The position numbers and the translations under genes were made by a program. Source: Bacteroidota bacterium (lineage in GTDB: Bacteria > Bacteroidota > Bacteroidia > Chitinophagales > Chitinophagaceae). Taken from it: DNA of 64,000 nt. The notes beneath the pieces were generated by a model that worked only from the letters and a program-made list of their open reading frames with translations, did no database searches and was not told the DNA's origin. The stretch lies in assembly GCA_023423405.1 (NCBI GenBank), contig JAFAFR010000043.1, positions 434,001 to 498,000 of the forward strand. Reading direction: 5' to 3'. This document shows positions 50,773 to 59,185 of this stretch, piece after piece (position 1 is the stretch's first letter; each line of letters opens with the position of its first letter).

Positions 50773-53283
50773 TTAAAACAACTTCTTCTGCACGGCGTCT
50801 TCTTTGGGTTCCCATTCCATCTCCGTGCTCTTGCTGTAGTCGGCCAGCTTGTTGCCCACCGCTTTCCAGCCCATCACTTCCACAAAATCGGCAAGCTTGA
50901 TCTTCTGGCTGCGGACCTGCGCGCCGCGCCCGGTGTGAAGCAGCACCACCGGTTTTTCATCCGTGGTGACCAGTTCCAGGCGGTTCCCATTGCCCTCCTT
51001 GATGAAGCCGAATTTGTTTTGCAGCGTGGAGGTTTCGATGCGGAAGCGCTTCACGTTGTACTGCAGCTTTTCGTTGTCGAGGTACACCGCGGTGATCACT
51101 TTATCGGGATTGAATTTTTCCAGCAGCAGGATCTTTTCGGGATCGAAGCGTTGGGTCATTTCAAGATCGGTCAGTTCATAGTTGCCGTCGTTGTAAAAGA
51201 CCACCAATTTTTCAGAGCCGTCAAAATTTCCGAGGTATTGTCCTTTTTCTTCGGTGTTCAGTCGTCCGAAGCGATCGTCGAACCAAAGTTTGATGGCGCT
51301 CAGGGTGCTCTTACCGGCTTCCTTGAACTTCACCTGTTTGATGGGGTATTTGGAAACCTGGTTGCCCATGGCCGAACGTCCCTTGATCTCCATCTCTTCG
51401 AAATAGTAATCGAACTGTTTGATGCGGGCGCTGCAGTTGGGGCTCAGGACAATGGTAACCGCTTCGGCTTCCCCGTTGGCGTTGGCGCTGAAATAATGCA
51501 CTTTACTTTTCTCATGGCCGCGGGTGAGATCGTATTCCTTGTCGCGCGTGATGCCGGTTACATTGAAGCGCTTGGCATAGCTCACACCGGTGGCGCCATC
51601 CACATAGATCATATTATAGGTGGTGCGTTCGTCGTTTTTCTGGAAGATGGCGGCATGGATGATCTCCTTGCCAATGTAGACCTTCTCTCCCACTCTCACC
51701 ACTTTCATGATGCCATGTTTGGTGAACACAATGATGTCGTCGAGGTCGGAGCATTCGAGCAGGAACTCGTCTTTTTTCAAAGAGGTGCCAATGAAGCCGT
51801 CGGCCCGGTTCAGGTAGAGCTTGGTGTTGGCGATGGCCACCTGTTTGGCCTGGATGGCTTCGAAGGGACGGATCTCGGTTTTTCTTTCGCGGCCCTTCCC
51901 GTATTTCTTCAGCAGGTTCCCATAGTAGCTGATGGCGAATTCGGTGAGGTGTTCCAGGTCATACTGCACTTGTTTGATATCGGCTTCGAGCCCTTTGATC
52001 TGTTCAATGAGCTCGTCTATGTCGAGCCGGTAAATACGGCGTACAGGCTTTTCCGTTAGTTTCAGGATGTCTTCACGGGTAACGGCGCGGCGCAGTTTTT
52101 TTGTGAAGGGAACAAAGGCTTTGGCGATGGCTTCCAGCACTTTTTCCCAGGTCTCGTGTTTTTTCTCCAGTTCCTTGTAGATCTTTTCTTCAAAGAAGAT
52201 CTTTTCGAGGGAAGTGTAGTGCCATTTCTCCTGCAGTTCGCCGAGTTTGATCTCCAGCTCGCGGCGCAGGAGCTCACGGGTATTATCAGCCGAAATGCCC
52301 AGCAGTTCGTGCACCTCGAGGAAGCGCGGCTTGTGGTCCTGTATCACGCAGGCGTTGGGCGAAATGCTTACCTCGCAGTCGGTAAAGGCATAGAGCGCGT
52401 CGATGGTGATATCGGGCGAAATACCGGGCGCCAGGTCTACCTGGATCTCCACTTCGGCAGCCGTGTTGTCGGTCACTTTTTTGATCTTGATCTTACCCTG
52501 GTCGTTGGCCTTGATGATGGAATCGATCATGCCCGAAGTGGTGACACCGTAAGGCACGCTGCGGATGGCAAGCGTTTTCTTATCGAGCTCTTCTATGATG
52601 GCGCGCACCCGCACTTTGCCGCCGCGTTTGCCCTGGTTGTACAGGCCCACATCAATCATGCCGCCGGTGAGGAAGTCGGGGTATATCTCGAATTTCTTTC
52701 CTTTCAGGTATTTGATGGAAGCGTCGATCAGCTCGCAGAAATTATGCGGCAGGATCTTGGTGCTGAGTCCCACGGCAATGCCTTCCGCCCCCTGGGCCAG
52801 GAGGAGCGGAAATTTCATGGGAAGGGTTACGGGCTCATTTTTACGGCCATCGTAAGACAATTGCCATTCGGTGGTTTTGGCGTTGAAAGCCACTTCCAGC
52901 GCGAATTTGCTGAGGCGCGCTTCTATGTAACGGGGAGCAGCGGCATCGTCACCGGTACGAACATCGCCCCAGTTTCCCTGTGTCTCGATCAGCAGGTCTT
53001 TCTGTCCCATATTCACCAGCGCTTCGCCAATGCTGGCGTCGCCATGCGGGTGGTATTGCATGCTCTGGCCAATGATATTGGCCACTTTGTTGAAACGGCC
53101 GTCGTCCATTTCCTTCATGGAGTGAAGGATGCGGCGCTGTACCGGCTTGAGGCCGTCTTCAATAGCAGGCACGGCCCTTTCCAGGATCACGTAAGAGGCG
53201 TAATCCAGGAACCAGTTTTTGTATTGACCGGTTACGCCGGTATCGCCTATGGGCAAATTCTCGTTGGTTTTTCCTTTCGACAT
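50773..53283 (-). CDS. parC: DNA topoisomerase IV subunit A (ParC/GyrA family)
   Basis: 836 residues. The DNA-cleaving subunit of a type IIA topoisomerase. The winged-helix/tower core starts FLDYASYVILERAVPAIEDGLKPVQRRILHSM. The catalytic Tyr is in DAAAPRYIEARLSKFA. The gate and coiled-coil region (LEADIKQVQYDLEHLTEFAISYYGNLLKKYGKG) and the C-terminal beta-propeller (LNRADGFIGTSLKKDEFLLECSDLDDIIVFTKHGIMKVV onwards) follow. The C-terminal region is short, and I see no GyrA box (QRRGGKG), which with the parE neighbour favours ParC over GyrA. It is last in a same-strand array headed by parE. Confidence 0.93.
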   Translation of the reverse strand: MSKGKTNENLPIGDTGVTGQYKNWFLDYASYVILERAVPAIEDGLKPVQRRILHSMKEMDDGRFNKVANIIGQSMQYHPHGDASIGEALVNMGQKDLLIETQGNWGDVRTGDDAAAPRYIEARLSKFALEVAFNAKTTEWQLSYDGRKNEPVTLPMKFPLLLAQGAEGIAVGLSTKILPHNFCELIDASIKYLKGKKFEIYPDFLTGGMIDVGLYNQGKRGGKVRVRAIIEELDKKTLAIRSVPYGVTTSGMIDSIIKANDQGKIKIKKVTDNTAAEVEIQVDLAPGISPDITIDALYAFTDCEVSISPNACVIQDHKPRFLEVHELLGISADNTRELLRRELEIKLGELQEKWHYTSLEKIFFEEKIYKELEKKHETWEKVLEAIAKAFVPFTKKLRRAVTREDILKLTEKPVRRIYRLDIDELIEQIKGLEADIKQVQYDLEHLTEFAISYYGNLLKKYGKGRERKTEIRPFEAIQAKQVAIANTKLYLNRADGFIGTSLKKDEFLLECSDLDDIIVFTKHGIMKVVRVGEKVYIGKEIIHAAIFQKNDERTTYNMIYVDGATGVSYAKRFNVTGITRDKEYDLTRGHEKSKVHYFSANANGEAEAVTIVLSPNCSARIKQFDYYFEEMEIKGRSAMGNQVSKYPIKQVKFKEAGKSTLSAIKLWFDDRFGRLNTEEKGQYLGNFDGSEKLVVFYNDGNYELTDLEMTQRFDPEKILLLEKFNPDKVITAVYLDNEKLQYNVKRFRIETSTLQNKFGFIKEGNGNRLELVTTDEKPVVLLHTGRGAQVRSQKIKLADFVEVMGWKAVGNKLADYSKSTEMEWEPKEDAVQKKLF

Positions 53284-53297
53284 TATCCTATCTGTAT

Positions 53298-53681
53298 TTA
53301 TAATTCGTACAATTCAAGCGGCAATCCATCGGGGTCAGCAAAGAAGCTGAATTTTTTCCCGGTATGAGGATCCACCCGGATGGGCTCTGTTTCCACGCCC
53401 CGGGCTGTGAGCCCTGCGATGCTCTCTTCCAGGTTCTTCACTCCAAACGCGAGGTGTCGCAGTCCCTGTGCTTCGGGGCGCGACGGCCTTGGCGGCGCGC
53501 CCGGGAAGGAGAAGAGTTCAATAATATACTGGCCGTTGAGCGCCAGGTCGAGCTTGTAGGAGTCGCGTTCCTGCCGGTACACTTCGCGCAGGGGTTCCAG
53601 GCCCAGCACTTCGGTGTAAAATCGTTTGCTGCGCTGGTAGTCGCCCGCAATGATGGCAATATGGTGAACGGACTGCAGCAT
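53298..53681 (-). CDS. VOC-family (glyoxalase/bleomycin-resistance fold) protein
   Basis: 127 residues forming two beta-alpha-beta-beta-beta units (MLQSVHHIAIIAGDYQRSKRFYTEVLGLEPL, LRHLAFGVKNLEESIAGLTARGVETEPI, KKFSFFADPDGLPLELYEL). The metal-ligand positions His (HHIAI), Glu (IIELFSFPG), His (LRHLAF) and Glu (LELYEL) are all present. It resembles the GloA2/SMU1112c-YaeR subgroup, whose reaction is not established. Its ATG overlaps the upstream hydrolase stop by one base (TGATG), so translation is probably coupled; parC follows 14 bases later. Confidence 0.88.
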   Translation of the reverse strand: MLQSVHHIAIIAGDYQRSKRFYTEVLGLEPLREVYRQERDSYKLDLALNGQYIIELFSFPGAPPRPSRPEAQGLRHLAFGVKNLEESIAGLTARGVETEPIRVDPHTGKKFSFFADPDGLPLELYEL

Positions 53682-55024
53682 CAGGGCAATTTTTTACAGG
53701 GAATTTCGCGGCCGTTCTGAAAAAGGACCAGTTGGTCTACCTTACCGGCGGCATTGCGTTTGAACTGAATTTCGGCCTTCACCACCTTGTAAAAAAAGTG
53801 GTCTTTTTCAGATGCGTAGATCTCAATGGCAGGCTGGTTGGTCAGTTGAGCCATGAGGTTGCCCGATACCTGCGCAACAGTGAACCGGATGCCCGGCATC
53901 ATTTCATATATGCCTTCATACTCTTTCAGTTGTGCGCTGTCAAGCGCGATGGATTTTCTTTCTGTAGGCACCTGGTAGGGCTTGTCATTCAGCAGCGCGA
54001 GTGTCTCTTTCGTGATCTCCGCCTCTATGCCCGTATTCACGTTACTGAGCTGTATAACGGCCAGTTGCTGTTCCGGCACCAGGTAGATGCTGGAATTGAA
54101 ACCATGCACTCCGCCGCTGTGCGCCACGCCCCCGGGTGGTTCTGCTATAATACCCCAGCCATAGCCATAGTTGTTCCTAACGGGGGTAAACGCTTTTTTC
54201 CAGGAAGCGGCAGAAAGCAGTTTTCCGGCCATGACGGCGCGGGCCCATTTGTAGAGATCGCCTGTAGTGGAATAAATAGCACCGGCTGCAAAGGTGATGG
54301 AGGAGTCCATGATGGGCGCCGGTGTGCCCTTTTTCCCCAGTTTGCCGAGATAACCCACGGCTTTGTCGGCCGATGCCAGGCGGGTAAAATCGAAGCCGCT
54401 TTGGCTCATGCCCAGCGGCTCAAAAATTCGGCGGCGGATATTCCATTCGTAGGACTTCCCGGTGATCTTTTCGATGACCATACCCAGCAGGAAATAACCC
54501 GAATTGCTGTACTCCCAGCCCGTTCCCGGTGCAAACTGCAGGGGCTTTTGGGAAAAGAGGGCCATGATCTGCGATTGCGTGTGTGGCTTGTTAACGCCGG
54601 AACCCAGTATGGCGGTGTCGTTGGTGTAGTTGAAAAGACCGGCCGTATGCGACAGCAATTGTTCGATGGTGATGGAATCGCCTGGTTTCAGCGCCGCTTT
54701 CGTAAAGTATTTCGACAGCTTGTCGCTTGTTTTAAGCTTGCCTTCTTCTTCCAGTTGCAGGATCACCGTACTGGTGAATTGTTTGGTGATGGAACCAATC
54801 ATGAAAATGCTGTTATTGGTCAGCATTTTGTCGGTGGCCAGGTCCTGTTCGCCATAGGCCTGCTGCAACAGGATGGAATCGTGGCGCGCCACCAGCACGG
54901 CTCCGTTGAAGGGACCGTGGGCGGCGTATCCCTTCATCAGTTCCTCGAGTTTCTGAGCAGGTGTTTGCGCCACAGCCGCAGAGGCCATGCAACAAACGGC
55001 GAATAAAAAAATGAGCGGACGCAT
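53681..55024 (-). CDS. Exported serine hydrolase of the beta-lactamase/penicillin-binding-protein fold
   Basis: 447 residues from the ATG at 55024, where a signal peptide begins (MRPLIFLFAVCCMASAAVAQ); the reading to 55051 is less good. The nucleophile motif SxxK is in MIGSITKQFTS, the Y-x-N motif is YSNSGYFLLG, and an HSGG motif replaces KTG (GVAHSGGVHGF). This is the S12/class C-like (EstB, LACTB, D-aminopeptidase) layout. A C-terminal domain of about 100 residues (ALDSAQLKEYEGIYEM onwards) has a lipocalin-like strand pattern. Substrates could be peptides or esters. It follows the DUF1835 gene after 13 bases. Confidence 0.9.
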   Translation of the reverse strand: MRPLIFLFAVCCMASAAVAQTPAQKLEELMKGYAAHGPFNGAVLVARHDSILLQQAYGEQDLATDKMLTNNSIFMIGSITKQFTSTVILQLEEEGKLKTSDKLSKYFTKAALKPGDSITIEQLLSHTAGLFNYTNDTAILGSGVNKPHTQSQIMALFSQKPLQFAPGTGWEYSNSGYFLLGMVIEKITGKSYEWNIRRRIFEPLGMSQSGFDFTRLASADKAVGYLGKLGKKGTPAPIMDSSITFAAGAIYSTTGDLYKWARAVMAGKLLSAASWKKAFTPVRNNYGYGWGIIAEPPGGVAHSGGVHGFNSSIYLVPEQQLAVIQLSNVNTGIEAEITKETLALLNDKPYQVPTERKSIALDSAQLKEYEGIYEMMPGIRFTVAQVSGNLMAQLTNQPAIEIYASEKDHFFYKVVKAEIQFKRNAAGKVDQLVLFQNGREIPCKKLP

Positions 55025-55037
55025 ATGGGGTTCTGCT

Positions 55038-55868
55038 TTAGTTGGCTTCAACGGGGGCGGCGGATTTTTGCTTCAGTTCAAAGTCTTTCATATTCCGGAC
55101 GTCGCCCTGCACGTCGAAACGGCCTTCGGCGATCATCTTCTTAAGCCTCCACAGCAGGTAGGCATCGCCGGTAGTCACCTTCACTTTTGCCAGGAACTGG
55201 TGGATGATTCTGCTGGCCTTTTGCCAGTCGCCCGTAACAAACCTGGCAAGTTCAGCATCGTAATAGTCGTAGTCGTACTGGCTGAGTTTTTTTCCGCCTT
55301 CCAGGATGCGTACGCCTTTGTTCTCTGCGGCGAGGCGCAACCATTCGTCGGGGTCCACTTCAAATTCGCTGAGCGTAATGGGACGCGCCAGTTTGCGGGC
55401 TTTGAGGAATTCGCGCGGCGGTATCTGGAAAAGCCAGTTGGGATAAAAAAGCTGTCCTTTTTCATTCAGGAAGGGTAGGTTATTCAGGTAGAGGATCTGT
55501 ACACGGCCCTGGAATTCTTTCAGGAAATGCAGCAGCCAGTAGTAGCCGCTCACGTCGTGTTTGTTCTGCGCAGCCCAGATCCAGATGGTCTCTTCGGGGT
55601 TGCGGCGCAGCTCTCCCACCAGTTGGGCGATGGTTTTGAAATCGTCCACTTCGCTGGTGTCCACTTTTCCATCGTAGTCGCCGCCGGCCAGCACTTCGCG
55701 CCACCAGTTTTCACGGTTGGCGCGCCCTTCTCCCGTATACATATCCGTTAGAGGGCCTACGGCGTAGTCGTCTTTTATTTCAACGATGGCGCCTGCGAGG
55801 GAAGGTTCCATGTCTATGGCCTGCTGCAGGGCTGCGATATCTGCTGTATTAAAAACAATGTGGTACAT
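55038..55868 (-). CDS. DUF1835-domain protein
   Basis: 276 residues, cytoplasmic. The N-terminal domain (MYHIVFNTADIAALQQAI, IVEIKDDYAVGPLTDMY, RENWWREVL, ETIWIWAAQNKHDVSGYYWLLHFL, QILYLNNLPFLNEKG) matches DUF1835. The C-terminal region (YDYYDAELARFVTGDWQKASRIIHQFLAKV, TGDAYLLWRLKKMIAEGRFDVQGDVRNMKDFELK) matches DUF3658, with which it is usually fused. Its function is unknown. It starts 11 bases after the parE stop, so it is probably cotranscribed with parE. Confidence 0.88.
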   Translation of the reverse strand: MYHIVFNTADIAALQQAIDMEPSLAGAIVEIKDDYAVGPLTDMYTGEGRANRENWWREVLAGGDYDGKVDTSEVDDFKTIAQLVGELRRNPEETIWIWAAQNKHDVSGYYWLLHFLKEFQGRVQILYLNNLPFLNEKGQLFYPNWLFQIPPREFLKARKLARPITLSEFEVDPDEWLRLAAENKGVRILEGGKKLSQYDYDYYDAELARFVTGDWQKASRIIHQFLAKVKVTTGDAYLLWRLKKMIAEGRFDVQGDVRNMKDFELKQKSAAPVEAN

Positions 55869-55879
55869 GAATGCTTTCT

Positions 55880-57784
55880 TTATGCTTTGGCTTCCTCCGC
55901 TTCTTCCACGAGGTCGAGTTCAACTTTCAGGTTATCGATGATAAAATCCTGCCGCTGCGGCGTATTCTTGCCCATATAGTATTCCAGCAGTTGCTGGATA
56001 TGTGTTTCAGGCATCACCAGCACGGGCTGTTTGCGCATGTCTTCGCCGATGAAGCGCGAAAATTCATCCGGGCTGATCTCTCCCAGCCCTTTGAAGCGGG
56101 TGATCTCGGGTTTGCCGCCCAGTTTTTTAACAGCCGCTGCTTTTTCCTGTTCGTCGTAACAGTAGATGGTTTCCTGCTTGTTGCGCACGCGGAACAGCGG
56201 CGTTTCCAGGATATAGACATGGCCGTTCTTCACCAGGTCGGGGAAGAATTGCAGGAAAAAGGTCATGAGCAGGAGCCGGATGTGCATGCCATCCACGTCG
56301 GCATCGGTGGCGATCACCACGTTGTTGTAGCGCAGGTTCTCGATGCCTTCTTCCAGGTTCAGCGCATGCTGGAGCAGGTTGAATTCCTCGTTTTCGTACA
56401 CCACTTTTTTGTTAAGACCGAAACAGTTGAGCGGTTTTCCGCGCAGGCTGAAAACGGCCTGGGTCTCCACACTGCGGGCCTTGGTGATAGAGCCGCTGGC
56501 CGAGTCGCCCTCGGTGATGAAGATGGTGCTTTCCTTCTGGCGCTGGGCAACCGCTTCTTTGTCTTTACCGGAAGGCTCTTCGTTATAGTGATAACGGCAA
56601 TCGCGCAGCTTACGGTTGTGCAGGTTCGCTTTCTTGGCCCTTTCGTTGGCGAGCTTTTTGATACCGGCCAGTTCTTTTCTTTCGCGTTCGCTCTGCTCGA
56701 TGCGTTTTTTGAGAGCCTCGGCAGTGGCGCTGTTCTTGTGCAGGAAATTGTCGAGCTCTTTGGCGAGGAATTCGTATACGAAGGCCTTCATGCTTTGCCC
56801 ACCCTCTTCCATGTACTGCGAGCCCAGCTTGGTTTTGGTTTGCGATTCAAATACGGGCTCCACCACTCTTACGGAAACGGCAGCAGTAATGCTGGCACGG
56901 ATATCGGATGCTTCGTAGTCTTTCTTGAAGAAATCGCGCACCACTTTCACGAAGGCTTCGCGGAAAGCCTGCTGGTGGGTGCCGCCCTGGGTGGTGAACT
57001 GCCCGTTCACGAAACTGAAAAGCTCCTCACCGTAGTCGTTGTTGTGGGTGATGGCCACTTCAATATCGTTGCCCCTGAGGTGGATGATGGGATAACGCAG
57101 CTCGTCTTCGTTGGTTTTGCGCTGGAGCAGGTCGAGCAGGCCGTTCTTGCTCACGAATTTTTTCCCGTTGAAATAAATGGCGAGTCCGGCGTTGAGGTAG
57201 CAGTAGTTCCAGAGCATGTTCTCGATGTACTCTTCCTGGAAATGAAAGTTCCGGAATACGGTATCGTCGGGAACGAACTCCACCAGGGTGCCGTTCGATT
57301 CCTTGCTGCTGGTTTCCTTGTGCTCCTTCTGCAGGATGCCCTTTTCAAATTCGGCAGATTTTTCACGGCCGTCGCGGAAGGCCGTTACCTTGAATTGCTG
57401 GCTGAGGGCGTTCACGGCCTTGGTACCCACGCCGTTCAGTCCCACGCTTTTCTGGAAAGCCTTACTGTCGTATTTGGCGCCGGTATTGATCTTGCTCACC
57501 ACATCCACCAGTTTGCCGAGCGGAATGCCGCGGCCATAGTCGCGGATGGTCACCAGCCGGTCCTTGATGGTGAGCTCCACGCTCCTGCCGTAGCCCATCG
57601 TATGTTCGTCGATGCAGTTGTCGATCACTTCTTTCAACAATACATAAATGCCGTCATCGGCGCTGGTTCCGTCTCCCAGTTTCCCGATGTACATGCCCGG
57701 GCGCAGGCGGATGTGCTCGCGCCAGTCGAGGCTCCGGATGGAATCTTCCGTGTATTCAAATCCTGTTTTATTCGCTTCTGCCAT
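55880..57784 (-). CDS. parE: DNA topoisomerase IV subunit B (ParE/GyrB family)
   Basis: 634 residues. The ATPase subunit. The GHKL domain has EVIDNCIDEHTMGYG, IRDYGRGIPLGKL and LNGVGTKAVNALS. The transducer domain follows, with a QTKTKLGS switch-lysine loop. The Toprim domain has ITEGDSASGSI and ATDADVDGMHIRLLL. The C-terminal domain ends GKNTPQRQDFIIDNLKVELD. Length fits ParE rather than a long GyrB. It heads the array parE-DUF1835-hydrolase-VOC-parC. The upstream gap of 319 bases carries a DnaA-box-like 9-mer. Confidence 0.94.
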   Translation of the reverse strand: MAEANKTGFEYTEDSIRSLDWREHIRLRPGMYIGKLGDGTSADDGIYVLLKEVIDNCIDEHTMGYGRSVELTIKDRLVTIRDYGRGIPLGKLVDVVSKINTGAKYDSKAFQKSVGLNGVGTKAVNALSQQFKVTAFRDGREKSAEFEKGILQKEHKETSSKESNGTLVEFVPDDTVFRNFHFQEEYIENMLWNYCYLNAGLAIYFNGKKFVSKNGLLDLLQRKTNEDELRYPIIHLRGNDIEVAITHNNDYGEELFSFVNGQFTTQGGTHQQAFREAFVKVVRDFFKKDYEASDIRASITAAVSVRVVEPVFESQTKTKLGSQYMEEGGQSMKAFVYEFLAKELDNFLHKNSATAEALKKRIEQSERERKELAGIKKLANERAKKANLHNRKLRDCRYHYNEEPSGKDKEAVAQRQKESTIFITEGDSASGSITKARSVETQAVFSLRGKPLNCFGLNKKVVYENEEFNLLQHALNLEEGIENLRYNNVVIATDADVDGMHIRLLLMTFFLQFFPDLVKNGHVYILETPLFRVRNKQETIYCYDEQEKAAAVKKLGGKPEITRFKGLGEISPDEFSRFIGEDMRKQPVLVMPETHIQQLLEYYMGKNTPQRQDFIIDNLKVELDLVEEAEEAKA

Positions 57785-58103
57785 AGAGTTTGCCTAAAGG
57801 GGACAAATATAACCAATGCCCGGAGTTTGCGGCGGGCAGGGTTTTTCACCGTTGTGGATAAGGGTGGTTTTCACCCATTTTATTGATTTACAGCCGATTT
57901 TGGTTAAGTAATTATTAGATTCAAAGGATTGGCGCCCGGGACTTTTCCGGATCAAGGAATAATGCTATTTTTGATTTCCCGAAACGGTTTCCAGGCAATT
58001 GCCCTTACTAACCTCCGCAATTTCCGGGTCGACGGCGATACTAACCCATTGAGTCCTGATTTACAACCCGTTATTTAGTTTAATTGTTGAAAAATTGTAG
58101 AGT
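57785..58103. other. Divergent intergenic region between parE and the small acidic-protein operon
   Basis: 319 bases without a gene. It holds TGTGGATAA at 57853-57861, an exact DnaA-box 9-mer, and TATTTTTG at 57966-57973 on the plus strand, a full -7 element with a weak TTT near the -33 distance. If used, that promoter would give the operon at 58104 a leader of about 125 bases. No stable riboswitch-like structure was recognised. Confidence 0.5.
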
Positions 58104-58370
58104 ATGTATAGCTATTCCTTATTGGAGACGAGTTGTTATTACCTGATCCAGGAAAAAGCAGAGGGGCCCGTATCCCTGATCAAAGTGAACATGGATTCAG
58201 ACTATTGTCTTTTTATCACCCGCTTTGGTGACACCGAAACGACGGAGTGGAGAAAAAAGCAGGACCCGATCCATGAGATCCTTGAATTGCTGAGCGACGA
58301 CAAAGTGAAAGAATGGCAGACGGTGTATTACAGCAATGAAGATGCTTTTTACGAAGACGGGGAAGAATAG
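58104..58370 (+). CDS. Small acidic protein, first of two tandem paralogues
   Basis: 88 residues, cytoplasmic, with no signal. It reads CYYLIQEKAEGPVSLIKV, then DYCLFITRFGDTETTEWRKKQDPIHEILELLSDD, ending with an acidic tail (NEDAFYEDGEE). It shares spacing and key residues with the next gene: YLI near residue 13, a C-x-x-x-x-x-F-G core, ET-x2-W-x-K-K/R, D-x-I-x-E-(I/V)-x-E-L and an acidic C-terminus. It appears to be a small alpha/beta domain with a disordered acidic end. I know no family. It heads a four-gene operon. Confidence 0.75.
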   Translation: MYSYSLLETSCYYLIQEKAEGPVSLIKVNMDSDYCLFITRFGDTETTEWRKKQDPIHEILELLSDDKVKEWQTVYYSNEDAFYEDGEE

Positions 58371-58392
58371 AACTGTTTAGAAATTTTGTAGC

Positions 58393-58662
58393 ATGACAAC
58401 ATATGCTGACCTGCAGGCGGGTAATTTTTACCTGATCAGGACCGAAGCCGATACCGACATTGAGCTGGTATCGGTTTTGGCTTTAACCGAACAATGTATT
58501 CTCCTGCGCAGTTTTGGGCAGGAAGAAACGGATTTCTGGAAAAAAAGGACCGACACCATTACTGAAGTGGTGGAGGAACTTGATTACGACAGTGCGGCTA
58601 CCATTCTTTCGTTGTACGACGAAGAGGAAGAGGACGACGACTGGGAGGAAGATGATGAATGA
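58393..58662 (+). CDS. Small acidic protein, second tandem paralogue
   Basis: 89 residues. It reads MTTYADLQAGNFYLIRTEAD, QCILLRSFGQEETDFWKKRTDTITEVVEELDYDSA, and a very acidic tail (YDEEEEDDDWEEDDE). It is a diverged copy of the upstream gene, 22 bases away, and the short leaders of both contain AATT(TT)GTAG before the ATG. The last 8 bases overlap the start of the cysteine-cluster gene (ATGAATGA), so translation is probably coupled. The function is unknown. Confidence 0.75.
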   Translation: MTTYADLQAGNFYLIRTEADTDIELVSVLALTEQCILLRSFGQEETDFWKKRTDTITEVVEELDYDSAATILSLYDEEEEDDDWEEDDE

Positions 58663-59185
58663 TCCTTCTCCCCTGCTCACCGACCTTTACCGGCTGAAAG
58701 AACTGGCCTTGGAAAGAGAAGCCGAGAACGACGCGTTTAAGGACTTTCTTTCGGCCGCCGGCGATTCGGTGGACGACCAGGTGATATCCCTGCACGATGC
58801 CATCGCCCCCCGGATAGATTGCCTGCAATGCGCCAATTGCTGCAAAAGCCTGCTCATACACGTGGAGCCGCCGGAAGCGGAAAGGCTGGCGCAAAGACTG
58901 GATCTGCCGCTTTCGGATGTATATGACCGTTATCTTGAGAAAGGAAGCGGCGGCGATGCCCTTATCAGCGCCATCCCCTGTCATTTCCTGGAGGGCAACC
59001 GTTGCAGCATCTACGAAGACCGTTTTGCAGGATGCCGCTCTTTTCCCCACCTGGATTCACCTGGTTTCAGGCGCCGGCTTTTTGCCACCTTTCAGCAATA
59101 TGGGCGCTGTCCCATTGTATACAATGTGCTGGAACAGCTTAAATTAATTACCGGGTTCCGTGCCCCGCAAAATTCTGTAGAATGA
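58655..59185 (+). CDS. YkgJ-family cysteine-cluster protein
   Basis: 176 residues from the ATG at 58655 (MNDPSPLLTDLYRLKELAL); an ATG at 58652 is equivalent, and the longer frame from 58514 runs through the previous gene. The metal-cluster motif CLQCANCC is followed by further conserved cysteines (AIPCHFLEGNRCSIYEDRFAGCRSFP and YGRCPIVYN). This is the CxxCxxCC (YkgJ, UPF0153) family, thought to bind zinc or an Fe-S cluster; the reaction is unknown. An extra N-terminal helical segment of about 45 residues precedes the cluster. The 3' end overlaps the next gene by 4 bases. Confidence 0.9.
   Translation: MNDPSPLLTDLYRLKELALEREAENDAFKDFLSAAGDSVDDQVISLHDAIAPRIDCLQCANCCKSLLIHVEPPEAERLAQRLDLPLSDVYDRYLEKGSGGDALISAIPCHFLEGNRCSIYEDRFAGCRSFPHLDSPGFRRRLFATFQQYGRCPIVYNVLEQLKLITGFRAPQNSVE

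Noticed and set aside
55871..57886. 671-codon open frame on the plus strand
   Set aside because: Antisense of parE, whose GHKL and Toprim motifs are all intact on the minus strand.
58514..58654. N-terminal extension of the cysteine-cluster gene
   Set aside because: It lies inside the second acidic-protein gene and encodes an unrelated basic stretch; the ATG at 58655 with ATGAATGA overlap is better.
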